From positions 1-64,000 of the forward strand of contig CAYRCU010000002.1 of the NCBI GenBank assembly GCA_964422865.1: 64,000 nucleotides of DNA, given 5' to 3'. Below the pieces are notes generated by a model that made no database searches, had not been told where the DNA came from, and saw only the letters and a program-made list of their open reading frames with translations. Position 1 is the stretch's first letter, and each line of letters opens with the position of its first letter. The position numbers were made by a program, and so were the translations under genes. Origin of the DNA: CAYRCU01 sp964422865. GTDB taxonomy: Bacteria > Patescibacteriota > Microgenomatia > UBA8517. Below are positions 35,138 through 42,977 of this stretch, piece by piece.

Positions 35138-35210
35138 GGAGCCGTAACTCAGTGGTTAGAGTGCCAATCTTATAAGTTGGAAGTCGATGGTTCGAATCCA
35201 TCCGGCTCCA
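35138..35210 (+). tRNA. tRNA-Ile (anticodon UAU)
   Basis: A full cloverleaf of 73 nt: acceptor GGAGCCG/CGGCTCC, D stem ACTC/GAGT, anticodon stem CCAAT/GTTGG, loop CTTATAA with anticodon TAT at 35171-35173, and T arm GATGG-TTCGAAT-CCATC. Discriminator A; no encoded CCA. UAU reads AUA directly, whereas most bacteria use a CAU tRNA modified to lysidine by TilS. The 18-nt 3' end is repeated three more times downstream. Confidence 0.92.
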
Positions 35211-35490
35211 CAAAACAGTTTCGCCGTACGTCTTCGGAACGCATTGAAAAGAACTTCGTGTTGTGCATGGCGAATCCATCCGGCTCCACAAAACAGTTCC
35301 GCCGTACGTCTTCGGAACGCTTTGAAAGGAAAGAAGTTTATGCATGGCGAATCCATCCGGCTCCACAAAACAGTTTCGCCGTACGTCTTCGGAACGCATT
35401 GAAAAGAACTTCGTGTTGTGCATGGCGAATCCATCCGGCTCCACAAAACAGTTCCGCCGTATGTCTAAAGGAACGCATTGGAAGGAAGTT
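35193..35490 (+). repeat. Four tandem ~78-bp repeats carrying the tRNA-Ile 3' end
   Basis: Copies begin at 35193 (inside the tRNA), 35271, 35348 and 35426, with periods of 78, 77 and 78. Each starts with the 18-nt tRNA 3' end and shares a 28-nt core. Copies 1 and 3 are identical over 78 nt; copy 2 and the degenerate copy 4 form a second type. The array is thus an A-B dimer of 155 bp that was duplicated. The last copy ends about 15 bp from the stop of the tyrosine recombinase gene. It has no spacers of CRISPR type. Apparent reading frames through it are by-products of the repeat. Confidence 0.9.
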
Positions 35491-35504
35491 TGGGAGTTTG
35501 TTAA

Positions 35505-36368
35505 TTAGAGTTCTTCGAGCACCTGTTTTTTGCCGGGTTCTTTTATTTGTGCAAGTTCAAGATAGCGCTCTGTGGTCGAGAGGCGTTTGTGACCCGCGGC
35601 TTGAGAGATTGTTACAAGGTCAACTCCGCGCTTTAAGTTTTCTATGATGAACGTGTTTCTGAGATCGTTGACTGAATAGCCCGGGATTTCCGCTTTTTGC
35701 ATGTAGCGATCGATTGCGGCTCTGATGTTTCTTACTGCCAGGGGATGTCCGTTTTTGCTTATAAACAGGTATTCTGATTGAGTGTTTGAACGGGATCTGA
35801 TGTAGGTTTCGATGGCTTCTTTGGCCGGTTGGTTGAGGAAGATTTTCCGCTCAGGTTGGGTGGCGTGGGCTTCGATGAAAATTTCTCCCTTCTTGATGTT
35901 TTTGAGTTTTAGGTTTGCAACTTCTGATATTCTGAGGCCGGTCTGGAGAATGATTTCAACTATTGCTGCCATTCTGGGGTCTGTACGAACGACGTCTCTT
36001 AGGGCTCTATATTCGATTTGGGAGAGGAATTTGGGTGCAGTGTTTTCGATTTTGGGGTGTGAAACGTCTTTTGAATGGTCGAACTGGATTACTCCCTGAT
36101 CTTTGGCCCATCTAAAAAAGGTTTTGACGGCATTTAATTTTCTTGAGACTGATTTGGGAGTATATTTTTGTGCAAGAAGGGTGTCGCGAAAGGTTTCGAG
36201 ATCTTTCTGTGTTATATCGGAAACCACGCTTTTTGAAGTTTTTGCGAGATGTTGAGTTAGTTGTTCTAAATCAGATTTATAGGCTAGAATGGTTGAGGGC
36301 GAGCGACCTAGCTCTTGGAGATGAGATATGAACTTTGGTAGTAAGATTATTAACGTTTCCTGGCTCAT
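35505..36368 (-). CDS. Tyrosine recombinase (XerC/D-like) with altered catalytic His
   Basis: 287 residues with a SAM-like N-terminal DNA-binding domain and a C-terminal catalytic domain. Of the catalytic set, R146 (TGLRISEV), K175, R237, H260 (AAGHKRLSTTERY) and the nucleophile Y269 are present, but the first His of HxxR is Asn (N234 in VNDLR). Xer enzymes resolve chromosome dimers; related integrases insert elements at tRNA 3' ends. The gene faces an array of tRNA-Ile 3'-end copies, which would fit an integrase. Both roles remain possible. Confidence 0.85.
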   Translation of the reverse strand: MSQETLIILLPKFISHLQELGRSPSTILAYKSDLEQLTQHLAKTSKSVVSDITQKDLETFRDTLLAQKYTPKSVSRKLNAVKTFFRWAKDQGVIQFDHSKDVSHPKIENTAPKFLSQIEYRALRDVVRTDPRMAAIVEIILQTGLRISEVANLKLKNIKKGEIFIEAHATQPERKIFLNQPAKEAIETYIRSRSNTQSEYLFISKNGHPLAVRNIRAAIDRYMQKAEIPGYSVNDLRNTFIIENLKRGVDLVTISQAAGHKRLSTTERYLELAQIKEPGKKQVLEEL

Positions 36369-36387
36369 TTTTGTGGATTTGGTTTAT

Positions 36388-36415
36388 ATCATAGCATAAA
36401 AATGTGTCACGTCAA
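36388..36415 (-). promoter_or_regulatory. Promoter of the tyrosine recombinase gene
   Basis: Minus-strand TTGACG (36410-36415), 16-nt spacer, TATGAT (36388-36393), then 19 nt to the ATG at 36368. Confidence 0.7.
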
Positions 36416-36440
36416 CACTATAAGATATGTTATTATAAGC

Positions 36441-36845
36441 ATGAAAAGTGATATTAAAACAGCCGGTTTAACCTTAAAAATTGGGTTTTTGATGAGACAC
36501 GCTTACCTTGTTTTGGCTTTTTTGGTGGCGGCCAGTTTGGTTCGAAATATGATAAGGGTGATTTCTGCTCAAAAGAAACTGGATGAGGTTAGAGAGAGAC
36601 TTGTTGAGTTTGAAAGGGAGAACAAGGAGCTTGAGAATGAACTTGAGAAAATTTCGAGCGAGTTTTATGTGGAGAGTCAAGCGAGGAATAAGCTGGGACT
36701 TGCGAGGGAGGGTGAGGTGATTTTGGTATTGCCTTCAGAGGAGAAGGTGAAGCAGTTTTCAACAAGAAGAACAGAAGATGAAAAATATACATTTCCACCC
36801 CCAAACTGGAAAAAATGGATAGAAATGTTTATAGGCTCGAGTTAA
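36441..36845 (+). CDS. ftsB: Septum formation initiator (FtsB/DivIC-like)
   Basis: 134 residues. One transmembrane helix (about 17-36), a heptad coiled coil (about 40-75, LDEVRERLVEFERENKELENEL) and the family C-terminal motif ARNKLGLAREGEVILVLP. FtsB/DivIC bridges FtsL and FtsQ in the divisome. The longer C-terminal tail is Pro/Trp-containing. ATG 36441 is preferred to 36402 because TATTAT lies at 36431-36436, directly before it. Confidence 0.85.
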   Translation: MKSDIKTAGLTLKIGFLMRHAYLVLAFLVAASLVRNMIRVISAQKKLDEVRERLVEFERENKELENELEKISSEFYVESQARNKLGLAREGEVILVLPSEEKVKQFSTRRTEDEKYTFPPPNWKKWIEMFIGSS

Positions 36846-36879
36846 GTTTGAAACCTTCAATGTGGCTGGGTTCGATTTC

Positions 36880-36908
36880 TTGCAGTGTTTGAGCTGGGAG
36901 GTTATAAT
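36880..36908 (+). promoter_or_regulatory. Promoter of the initiator-like tRNA
   Basis: TTGCAG (36880-36885), 17-nt spacer, perfect TATAAT (36903-36908). The start is expected near 36915, 10 nt before the tRNA. Confidence 0.75.
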
Positions 36909-36924
36909 TGCTGTGTTCTTTACG

Positions 36925-36994
36925 TGCGGGGTAGTGTACGGCTGCACGCGAGGCTCATAATCTCGCAGACCGGGTTCGATTCCCGGCTCCGCAA
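36925..36994 (+). tRNA. tRNA-Met (CAT), probable initiator fMet, atypical
   Basis: 70 nt. The acceptor TGCGGGG/CTCCGCA with discriminator A is very close to the bacterial initiator (CGCGGGG/CCCCGCA), but position 1 is U, giving a U1-A72 pair in place of the C1xA72 mismatch. The anticodon stem is CGAGG/TCTCG around CTCATAA, so the usual three G-C pairs become A-U, G-C, G-U. The D arm is short (loop of 6) and the variable loop has 4 nt. No CCA is encoded. Elongator Met or Ile2 are alternatives. Confidence 0.8.
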
Positions 36995-37036
36995 CACGGA
37001 TAAACTAGTTGGGGTGAGCTTGGGTTGGGAAGCAGG

Positions 37037-37192
37037 AGCTTGGCCAACTGGATATTAGATTAGCCAGGGTAGCTCAGTTGGTAAGCAAAGCTTGGCCAAC
37101 TGGATATTAGATTAGCCAGGGTAGCTCAGTTGGTAAGCAAAGCTTGGCCACCTGAGCAAATTGATAAGCCAGCCAGGGTAGCTCAGTTGGTA
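37037..37192 (+). repeat. Three tandem 52-bp repeats containing the tRNA-Met 5' half
   Basis: Units at 37037-37088, 37089-37140 and 37141-37192. Each ends with the 22-nt 5' segment of tRNA-Met (GCCAGGGTAGCTCAGTTGGT region). The first two are almost identical; the third diverges in the middle and runs on into the complete tRNA. The two upstream copies are truncated in the D arm and cannot form a tRNA. Confidence 0.88.
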
Positions 37193-37244
37193 GAGCACAG
37201 GATTCATAAACCTGCGGTCGCGAGTTCGATCCTCGCCCCTGGTA
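37172..37244 (+). tRNA. tRNA-Met (CAT), elongator type
   Basis: 73 nt: acceptor GCCAGGG/CCCTGGT (G1-U72), D stem GCTC/GAGC with AGTTGGTA loop, anticodon loop TTCATAA with CAT at 37205-37207, and T arm GCGAG-TTCGATC-CTCGC. The anticodon stem ends in an A31xA39 mismatch. Discriminator A; CCA not encoded. It lies 5 nt upstream of trpS and is probably cut from the same transcript. Confidence 0.88.
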
Positions 37245-37249
37245 CTTTT

Positions 37250-38263
37250 ATGAAAAAGAAAAGAGTTTTGAGTGGTATTGCTCCCAGCGGGAAGGGGCTG
37301 CATGTGGGTAATTATTTTGGTGCGGTGAAGCCCCAAATTGAGCTTCAAGATTCGGCGGACTATGAAGTTTATTATTTTGTGGCTGATCTTCATGGGCTTA
37401 CTACCGTTCAGAATCGAAGCGAGCTGGAGGAGAATGTTTTGAGTGTGATTTTGGACTATTTGGCTTTGGGTCTTGACCCCAAGAAGTGCGTTTTTTTTAA
37501 GCAGAGTGATGTTGCTGCTCACTGCCAGCTTTCTGTTGTTCTTTCTAATTACACTCCGTATGGGCAGATGAAGAGAATGCATGCTTTTAAGGATAAGCTT
37601 CAGGAAGGTACGCGTGTTGACTCCATTAATATGGGACTTTTTAATTATCCGATACTTATGGCTGCTGATATATTGGCATATAAACCTGACGTGGTACCTG
37701 TGGGTGAGGATCAGAAACAGCATGTTGAGCTTGCCCGGGATGTTGCGGGAAGGTTTAACAGGGTGTATAACAAGGAAATATTCCCGCTTCCTGCACCTTT
37801 GATTTCAAGGAGCACCGGAAGAATTGTGGGGACCGATGGGAAGCGCAAGATGAGTAAAAGCCTTGGAAATGTGATCGGGATTTTTGAAGATGAGGAGGAA
37901 ATTAAGAGGCAGATAATGAGCTCTTATACCGATCCCAAGAGGAAAAGGGTGTCGGACCCCGGGAGAGTTGAGGGAAATCCTATTTTTTTGTATCACGATT
38001 TAATTAATGATGACAAGCGTGAGGTTGAAGATTTGAAGAGGAGATATAAAAAAGGGAAAGTGGGGGATGTGGAGGTGAAGGAAAGGCTTTTTGAGGCGCA
38101 TATGCGTTTTTTTAGACAGGCCAGGAAAAAAAGGCTTGCGCTTGAAAATGATTTAGGGAAAGTGAAGGCGATTTTGCGGGAGGGAGCCGGGAGAGCAAGC
38201 AGAGTTGCTAATGAAACCTTGAGTGAAGTGTATGAGATTATTGGAATTAAGGGCAGTTTATAA
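37250..38263 (+). CDS. trpS: Tryptophanyl-tRNA synthetase
   Basis: 337 residues, the usual size. Class I synthetase with the HIGH-type motif HVGNYFG after SGIAPSGKGL, VGEDQKQHVELARD in the tryptophan pocket and KMSKS as RKMSKSLGN. The ATG at 37250 is used; an upstream in-frame start would run through the tRNA. It begins just after tRNA-Met, and ftsH follows after 6 bp, so tRNA, trpS and ftsH are likely one transcript. Confidence 0.95.
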   Translation: MKKKRVLSGIAPSGKGLHVGNYFGAVKPQIELQDSADYEVYYFVADLHGLTTVQNRSELEENVLSVILDYLALGLDPKKCVFFKQSDVAAHCQLSVVLSNYTPYGQMKRMHAFKDKLQEGTRVDSINMGLFNYPILMAADILAYKPDVVPVGEDQKQHVELARDVAGRFNRVYNKEIFPLPAPLISRSTGRIVGTDGKRKMSKSLGNVIGIFEDEEEIKRQIMSSYTDPKRKRVSDPGRVEGNPIFLYHDLINDDKREVEDLKRRYKKGKVGDVEVKERLFEAHMRFFRQARKKRLALENDLGKVKAILREGAGRASRVANETLSEVYEIIGIKGSL

Positions 38264-38269
38264 CTTAGT

Positions 38270-40120
38270 ATGGCAGCAAAGAAAAAGAAAGTTGAGGTGA
38301 AGGTTCGGATAAATCTTCGAAGATTGATGTGGGCGGGTGTGGCTGGATTTTTTGTTCTTGCGTTTCTTCTTTCTTTTCTTCAAACGAAAATTGATGAGGG
38401 GCAGTTGGAGCTTTCAGGACTTTTAAGGGATATTCGAGACGGGAAGGTGGAGCGGGTGGAAGTTCAGGAGGAAAAGCTTATTGTGAAGTACAAGGACGGA
38501 GAGATCAAATTTTCCGTTAAAGAGCCAACAATTTCTTTTCCGGAGCTTCTTGCGGAGGCGCAGATTGAGCCTGATGCCGTGGAGTATGTTGTGGTGGACC
38601 AGACAATAGTGAAACTTGTCTCAGGTGTTTTGGGAGTGATCTTGCCGATAATTTTAATGGGGGGGCTTTTATGGTTTCTTTTTAGAAGTCAGGCAAAGGG
38701 AGCTCGCGACATCTTTAGTTTTGGGAAGAGTAAAGCGAAGCTTTTTGCAAAAGGTAAGCAGGATGTGACCTTTGATGATGTTGCAGGAGTGGAGACGGCT
38801 AAAAAGGAGCTTGAGGAAGTTGTGGATTTTCTTAAATCCCCAACTAAATACAGGAAAATTGGTGCAAGGACTCCGAAAGGGGCAATTCTTTTTGGCCCAG
38901 CCGGAGTGGGAAAGACTCTTTTGGCAAAGGCTGTTGCGGGGGAAGCCGGAGTGCCTTTTTTCTCGATGGCGGGAAGTGAGTTTATGGAGATGCTTGTTGG
39001 TGTCGGTGCTTCGCGTGTTCGAGACTTGTTTGCTCAGGCTAAGATGGCTGCTCCTTCGATAATTTTTATTGATGAGATTGATGCTATCGGCAGACAGAGG
39101 GGTAGGGGGATTATGGGAGGACACGATGAGCGTGAACAAACTTTAAATCAAATACTTGTTGAGATGGATGGTTTTACTCCTAATGACAATGTGTTTGTAA
39201 TTGCGGCTACGAACCGCGGCGACCTTTTGGATCCGGCGCTTTTAAGGCCCGGCAGATTTGACAGGAGGGTTGCTTTGGATATGCCTGACAAGGAAGGCAG
39301 AAAGGCGATTTTGGCGATTCATGCTAAGGGTAAGAAGTTTGTGGATGGGATAGATTGGGAGAGGGTTGCCGACAGGACGGTTGGATTTTCGGGTGCGGAT
39401 TTGGAGAACATGCTTAATGAGGCTGCAATACTTGCGGCGAGGGACGGAAAGAATAAGATTGAGCCCTCGGATATTGAGGAGGCGGCAACGAAGGTGAAAT
39501 TAGGCCCGGTTAAAAAGAAACTTCAGAGTGATGAAGATCGCAGGATTACTGCATTTCATGAAGCGGGGCATGCGGTTGTGACACACTATTTATCAAAAAC
39601 AGATCCTGTGCAGAAAGTTTCTATTGTTGCAAGAGGCATGAGCCTGGGACATACGGAGATTGCCCCAAGTGCCGATAGGTCTCATGAAACTAAAACTCGT
39701 ATTTTGCAGCAAATTACGGCTTTACTTGGGGGGAGGGTCGCGGAGGAGGCTGTTTTTGATGAAATGACTGCAGGTGCGGCAAGTGATATAAAAATTGCAA
39801 CTCGTTATGCGCGGGCCATGGTTGTGGAGCTTGGAATGAGTGATTTGGGACCCATAAACTTTGGACCGGATGCCCAGTATGCTGATTTTGGAAAGATTAC
39901 TTCTTATGAGGACTCCGGTATTTCACCTGCAACGCGTGAGGCAATAGATGAGGAAGTAAAAAAGATTTTTGATGTTTGCAAGAAAGAGGCAGCGGCTATT
40001 ATTAAGAAAAACAGGAAAAAGCTGGATGAGGTTGCAGAGGCTCTTCTTTCGGAGGAAACTTTGAACCGTGATGAGTTTGAGAAAATAGTGGGGAAGAAGG
40101 TAGAATATAGGGGTGAATAA
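38270..40120 (+). CDS. ftsH: ATP-dependent zinc metalloprotease FtsH
   Basis: 616 residues. Two transmembrane segments (about 24-41 and 110-135) flank a small outside domain. The AAA+ module has Walker A GPAGVGKT (about 209-216), Walker B IIFIDEIDAI, the pore-loop region and the SRH with RPGRFDRR. The zinc protease motif HEAGH is at about 430-434. It degrades membrane and regulatory proteins. Its end overlaps the exonuclease gene by 8 bp. Confidence 0.97.
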   Translation: MAAKKKKVEVKVRINLRRLMWAGVAGFFVLAFLLSFLQTKIDEGQLELSGLLRDIRDGKVERVEVQEEKLIVKYKDGEIKFSVKEPTISFPELLAEAQIEPDAVEYVVVDQTIVKLVSGVLGVILPIILMGGLLWFLFRSQAKGARDIFSFGKSKAKLFAKGKQDVTFDDVAGVETAKKELEEVVDFLKSPTKYRKIGARTPKGAILFGPAGVGKTLLAKAVAGEAGVPFFSMAGSEFMEMLVGVGASRVRDLFAQAKMAAPSIIFIDEIDAIGRQRGRGIMGGHDEREQTLNQILVEMDGFTPNDNVFVIAATNRGDLLDPALLRPGRFDRRVALDMPDKEGRKAILAIHAKGKKFVDGIDWERVADRTVGFSGADLENMLNEAAILAARDGKNKIEPSDIEEAATKVKLGPVKKKLQSDEDRRITAFHEAGHAVVTHYLSKTDPVQKVSIVARGMSLGHTEIAPSADRSHETKTRILQQITALLGGRVAEEAVFDEMTAGAASDIKIATRYARAMVVELGMSDLGPINFGPDAQYADFGKITSYEDSGISPATREAIDEEVKKIFDVCKKEAAAIIKKNRKKLDEVAEALLSEETLNRDEFEKIVGKKVEYRGE

Positions 40121-41003
40121 GCTTGTTCTTATAGATGGGAATGCGATACTTCACAGGGCGTATCACGCTTTGCCTCCGTTGACCACGAGGAAAGGGGAGC
40201 CGATAAATGCTGTGTACGGATTTGTGACAATGCTTCTTCGTGTTATTTCTGATCTTGAGCCTGTTTATTTGGTTGTGGCTTTTGATGAGAAGGGACCGAC
40301 CTTTAGAAATGAGATGGATGAAGATTATCAGGCTCACAGGCCGGAGGCGGATGAGGAGCTTGTTGGACAGTTTGGAAAAGCCCGTGAGGTTGTAGGAGCT
40401 TTTGGAATACCTTTTTTTTCGATAGAAGGATATGAGGCCGATGATGTGATTGGGACGATAGTAAAGCGGGTTGAGAATGAAATTGTTATAGTCACCGGAG
40501 ATAAGGATATTATGCAACTTGTGAATAAGCGGGTGAAATTATATATGCCCCGTAGGGGTTTGAGTGGTACTGCGCTTGTTGGAGTGGATGAGGTGAAGGA
40601 AAAAATGGGGGTGGAGCCGGGTCAGATTGTGGATTACAAAGCTTTGGTGGGAGACCCGTCGGATAATTATAAGGGGGTTGCCGGGATTGGGCCGAAGACG
40701 GCCACGATGCTTCTTAAAAAGTATATGACTTTTGAGAGGATATATGAAAGTTTGGAGGAGATAAGCCCTTCTGTGAGAAATAGGTTGGTAGAGGGGAGAG
40801 GGAGTGGAGAGCTTTCGCGAAAGCTTGCCAGAATTATGACTGATGTTCCGATTGAATTTAACATTGAGGATGCCGGAAAATGGAGGGTGGATTGTCCTGA
40901 AATAGTTGTTCTTTTTGAGGAATGGGGGTTCGGGACGCTTTTATCTAGAATAAGGAAATTGGGGAAGAGGATAAGGGATAGGGGTCAAATGTCTTTGGTA
41001 TGA
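40113..41003 (+). CDS. Stand-alone 5'-3' exonuclease (Pol I N-terminal type)
   Basis: 296 residues equivalent to the FEN-like 5' nuclease domain of DNA polymerase I, without a polymerase domain: LIDGNAILHRAYHA, VVAFDEKGPTFRNE, EGYEADDVIGTI (acidic metal ligands), IVTGDKDIMQLV, and the helix-hairpin-helix GDPSDNYKGVAGIGPKTA. It should remove RNA primers and flaps. GTG 40113 overlaps the end of ftsH. The separate gene means any Pol I polymerase domain must be elsewhere or absent. Confidence 0.92.
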   Translation: MNKLVLIDGNAILHRAYHALPPLTTRKGEPINAVYGFVTMLLRVISDLEPVYLVVAFDEKGPTFRNEMDEDYQAHRPEADEELVGQFGKAREVVGAFGIPFFSIEGYEADDVIGTIVKRVENEIVIVTGDKDIMQLVNKRVKLYMPRRGLSGTALVGVDEVKEKMGVEPGQIVDYKALVGDPSDNYKGVAGIGPKTATMLLKKYMTFERIYESLEEISPSVRNRLVEGRGSGELSRKLARIMTDVPIEFNIEDAGKWRVDCPEIVVLFEEWGFGTLLSRIRKLGKRIRDRGQMSLV

Positions 41004-42115
41004 AAAGAAAACCAAGAGTTGCTTTGGTACATGACTATTTGGATGAGTTTGGAGGGGCGGAGAGAGTTCTTTTGGCCCTAAGCAGGATTTATCCCGAGGC
41101 TCCTATATATACAATTTATGCGAGGAAAGGATCTTTTGCTTGGGAAAAATTTAAAGACAAAAGGATTGTGGAAAGCTGGTTTGCAAGATTACCTTTTTCA
41201 CACAGGATTATTTCTCCTTTGAGATTTCTTTTGCCTTTGATTTGGGGCAGTTTTGATTTTAGTGATTATGACTTGGTGATAACAAGCGCGGCTTGGGCGG
41301 TTACCAAAGGAGTGGGGAAGGGCAGGGCGACGAGAGAGGTTTGCTATCTTCATACGCCGCCAAGGTATTTATACGGGTATGATGCTTCGCGTGAGTGGGG
41401 AGGATTATTGGGGGGATTTGTGAAGGTGTATGCATGTTTTGTAAACCCCTTTATGAGGTGGTATGACAGAAGGCAGGCTCGGAGGGTTGACTTTTTTATT
41501 GTTAACTCGAAAAATGTCGGGGGGCGCGTGGAGAAGATTTACGGGAGGCGTGATTACAGAGTTATTTATCCTCCGGTTGATGTAGAGAAGTTTTTGTCTT
41601 TGAAAATAAATGACAGGAGGGATGATTATTATTTGTGCGGAGGGAGGCTTGATAAACACAAAAACTTTGGCTTAATTATCAAGGCCTGCAAGAAGGCGGG
41701 TGTTAATTTGAAAATTTTTGGTTTAGGAAATGAGGAAGAAAACTTGAAAAAACTGAGAGGGGAAAAGACTGAATTCTTGGGAAGAGTTGCTGATAATGAA
41801 CTAATTTATTACTATAGAGGTGCAAAGGCATTTTTGGTTTCCGGGGCAGATGAGGATTTTGGAATAACTCCAATAGAGGCGGCAGCTTCCGGGTGCCCCA
41901 CAATTGCTTATAAGGGAGGAGGGTATTTGGAGAGTGTTGTTGAAGGCAAGACGGGGATATTTTTTGAAAAGTTAACTGTGGGCAGTGTGGCTTTTGCAAT
42001 AAAGAAGTTTGAGAGAATGAAATTTAATGAAGAGACGTTGAGAGCGCATGCTAAAAAGTTTAGTGAAGAGAGATTTGAAAGAGAGATAAAGGAGGTGGTT
42101 GGAAAATATGCCTGA
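41000..42115 (+). CDS. Family 4 glycosyltransferase (GT-B)
   Basis: 371 residues. KPRVALVHDYLDEFGGAERVLLAL is the typical N-terminus of GT4 retaining transferases; the C-terminal nucleotide-sugar domain has CGGRLDKHKNFGLII and the EX7E-like ADEDFGITPIEAAASGCP. It probably adds a sugar to an envelope lipid or polysaccharide; donor and acceptor are unknown. It overlaps the exonuclease gene by 4 bp (ATGA) and fpg by 8 bp. Confidence 0.9.
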   Translation: MKRKPRVALVHDYLDEFGGAERVLLALSRIYPEAPIYTIYARKGSFAWEKFKDKRIVESWFARLPFSHRIISPLRFLLPLIWGSFDFSDYDLVITSAAWAVTKGVGKGRATREVCYLHTPPRYLYGYDASREWGGLLGGFVKVYACFVNPFMRWYDRRQARRVDFFIVNSKNVGGRVEKIYGRRDYRVIYPPVDVEKFLSLKINDRRDDYYLCGGRLDKHKNFGLIIKACKKAGVNLKIFGLGNEEENLKKLRGEKTEFLGRVADNELIYYYRGAKAFLVSGADEDFGITPIEAAASGCPTIAYKGGGYLESVVEGKTGIFFEKLTVGSVAFAIKKFERMKFNEETLRAHAKKFSEERFEREIKEVVGKYA

Positions 42116-42953
42116 GCTTCCAGAAGTTGAGTTAATTAGGCTCCAGCTTCAAAAATTTTTAGTGGGGCATGTTGTTGAGAGAGTGGAGGTGAAGACGGCA
42201 AGCATTTTGCAAGGTGATGCCAAGAAGCTCGAGGGAGGAGAAATAAAGGATGTGAGAAGGTTTGGAAAGGTTGTGGTTTGTGATTTATCAAACGGCTATT
42301 CGTTTATGATTCATGTAAAACTTACGGGTCAGCTTATTTATCGAGGTTTGAGGTTAAAAAGTCCGAGTTTAAGCAAGAAGATTGTTGGTGGGCTTGGTGG
42401 GAGGCATACGCATGTTATTTTCTACCTAAGTGAGGGAGGAAAGTTGTTTTATAATGATGTGAGGAGGTTTGGCTGGATAAAAGTGGTTAAGACAAGCGAG
42501 GTTGAGGGGGATGAATTTGTTAAAAAACTGGGACCTGAGCCGTTGAAGGATTTGTCATACGGTAAATTTACGGAAATTATGCGGAAATCTAGGCGAAATG
42601 TGAAGACTTTGCTTATGGATCAAGCTCGGATTGGGGGAATTGGAAATATTTATGCCAATGATGCTCTGTGGCTTTCCGGGATTGACCCGAGGCGAGCTGC
42701 TACTAGTTTGAGCGATGAGGAGTTGGGGAAGTTGTTTGAGGCTGTAGAGAGTGTTTTGAGAGAGGGCTTGAGACATGGAGGTGCAAGTGAGCTTGCTTTC
42801 GTTCGTCCGGATGGTACAGAGGGAAATTATCAGAATCATTCTTTGGTTTATGGGAAAGAAGGACAGGTTTGTGGGCGATGCGGGAAGGAGAGGATTAAAA
42901 AAATTGTGCTTGGAGGGAGAGGTACCTATATCTGTAAAAAATGTCAGGTTTGA
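42108..42953 (+). CDS. mutM: Formamidopyrimidine-DNA glycosylase
   Basis: 281 residues. Removes oxidised purines and cuts the abasic site. The mature N-terminus PELPEVE (catalytic Pro2, Glu3) fixes the start at 42108, with GGAGG 8-12 nt upstream inside the glycosyltransferase gene. The Lys of the beta-hairpin, the H2TH region IGGIGNIYANDALW and a C-terminal zinc finger (CGRCGKERI ... CKKC) are present. Confidence 0.96.
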   Translation: MPELPEVELIRLQLQKFLVGHVVERVEVKTASILQGDAKKLEGGEIKDVRRFGKVVVCDLSNGYSFMIHVKLTGQLIYRGLRLKSPSLSKKIVGGLGGRHTHVIFYLSEGGKLFYNDVRRFGWIKVVKTSEVEGDEFVKKLGPEPLKDLSYGKFTEIMRKSRRNVKTLLMDQARIGGIGNIYANDALWLSGIDPRRAATSLSDEELGKLFEAVESVLREGLRHGGASELAFVRPDGTEGNYQNHSLVYGKEGQVCGRCGKERIKKIVLGGRGTYICKKCQV

Positions 42954-42962
42954 GGCGGGTTA

Positions 42963-42971
42963 TGTTAAACT
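42963..42971 (+). promoter_or_regulatory. Extended -10, leaderless start for recF
   Basis: TGT-TAAACT ends 6 nt before the GTG at 42978. No -35 is evident, as usual for extended -10 promoters. Confidence 0.5.
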
Positions 42972-42977
42972 TCGGCA

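Noticed and set aside
35193..35490. CRISPR array
   Set aside because: The repeats are contiguous 78-bp units without unique spacers, contain a tRNA end, and no cas gene is present.
35126..35647. A 173-codon plus-strand reading frame across tRNA-Ile and the repeats, plus several others in the same place
   Set aside because: They read through a tRNA and tandem copies of its 3' end; the frames exist only because the repeat units stay open. The recombinase on the other strand overlaps the end.
37130..37249. N-terminal extension of trpS
   Set aside because: It would translate the tRNA-Met gene; TrpS family proteins begin at the ATG at 37250.
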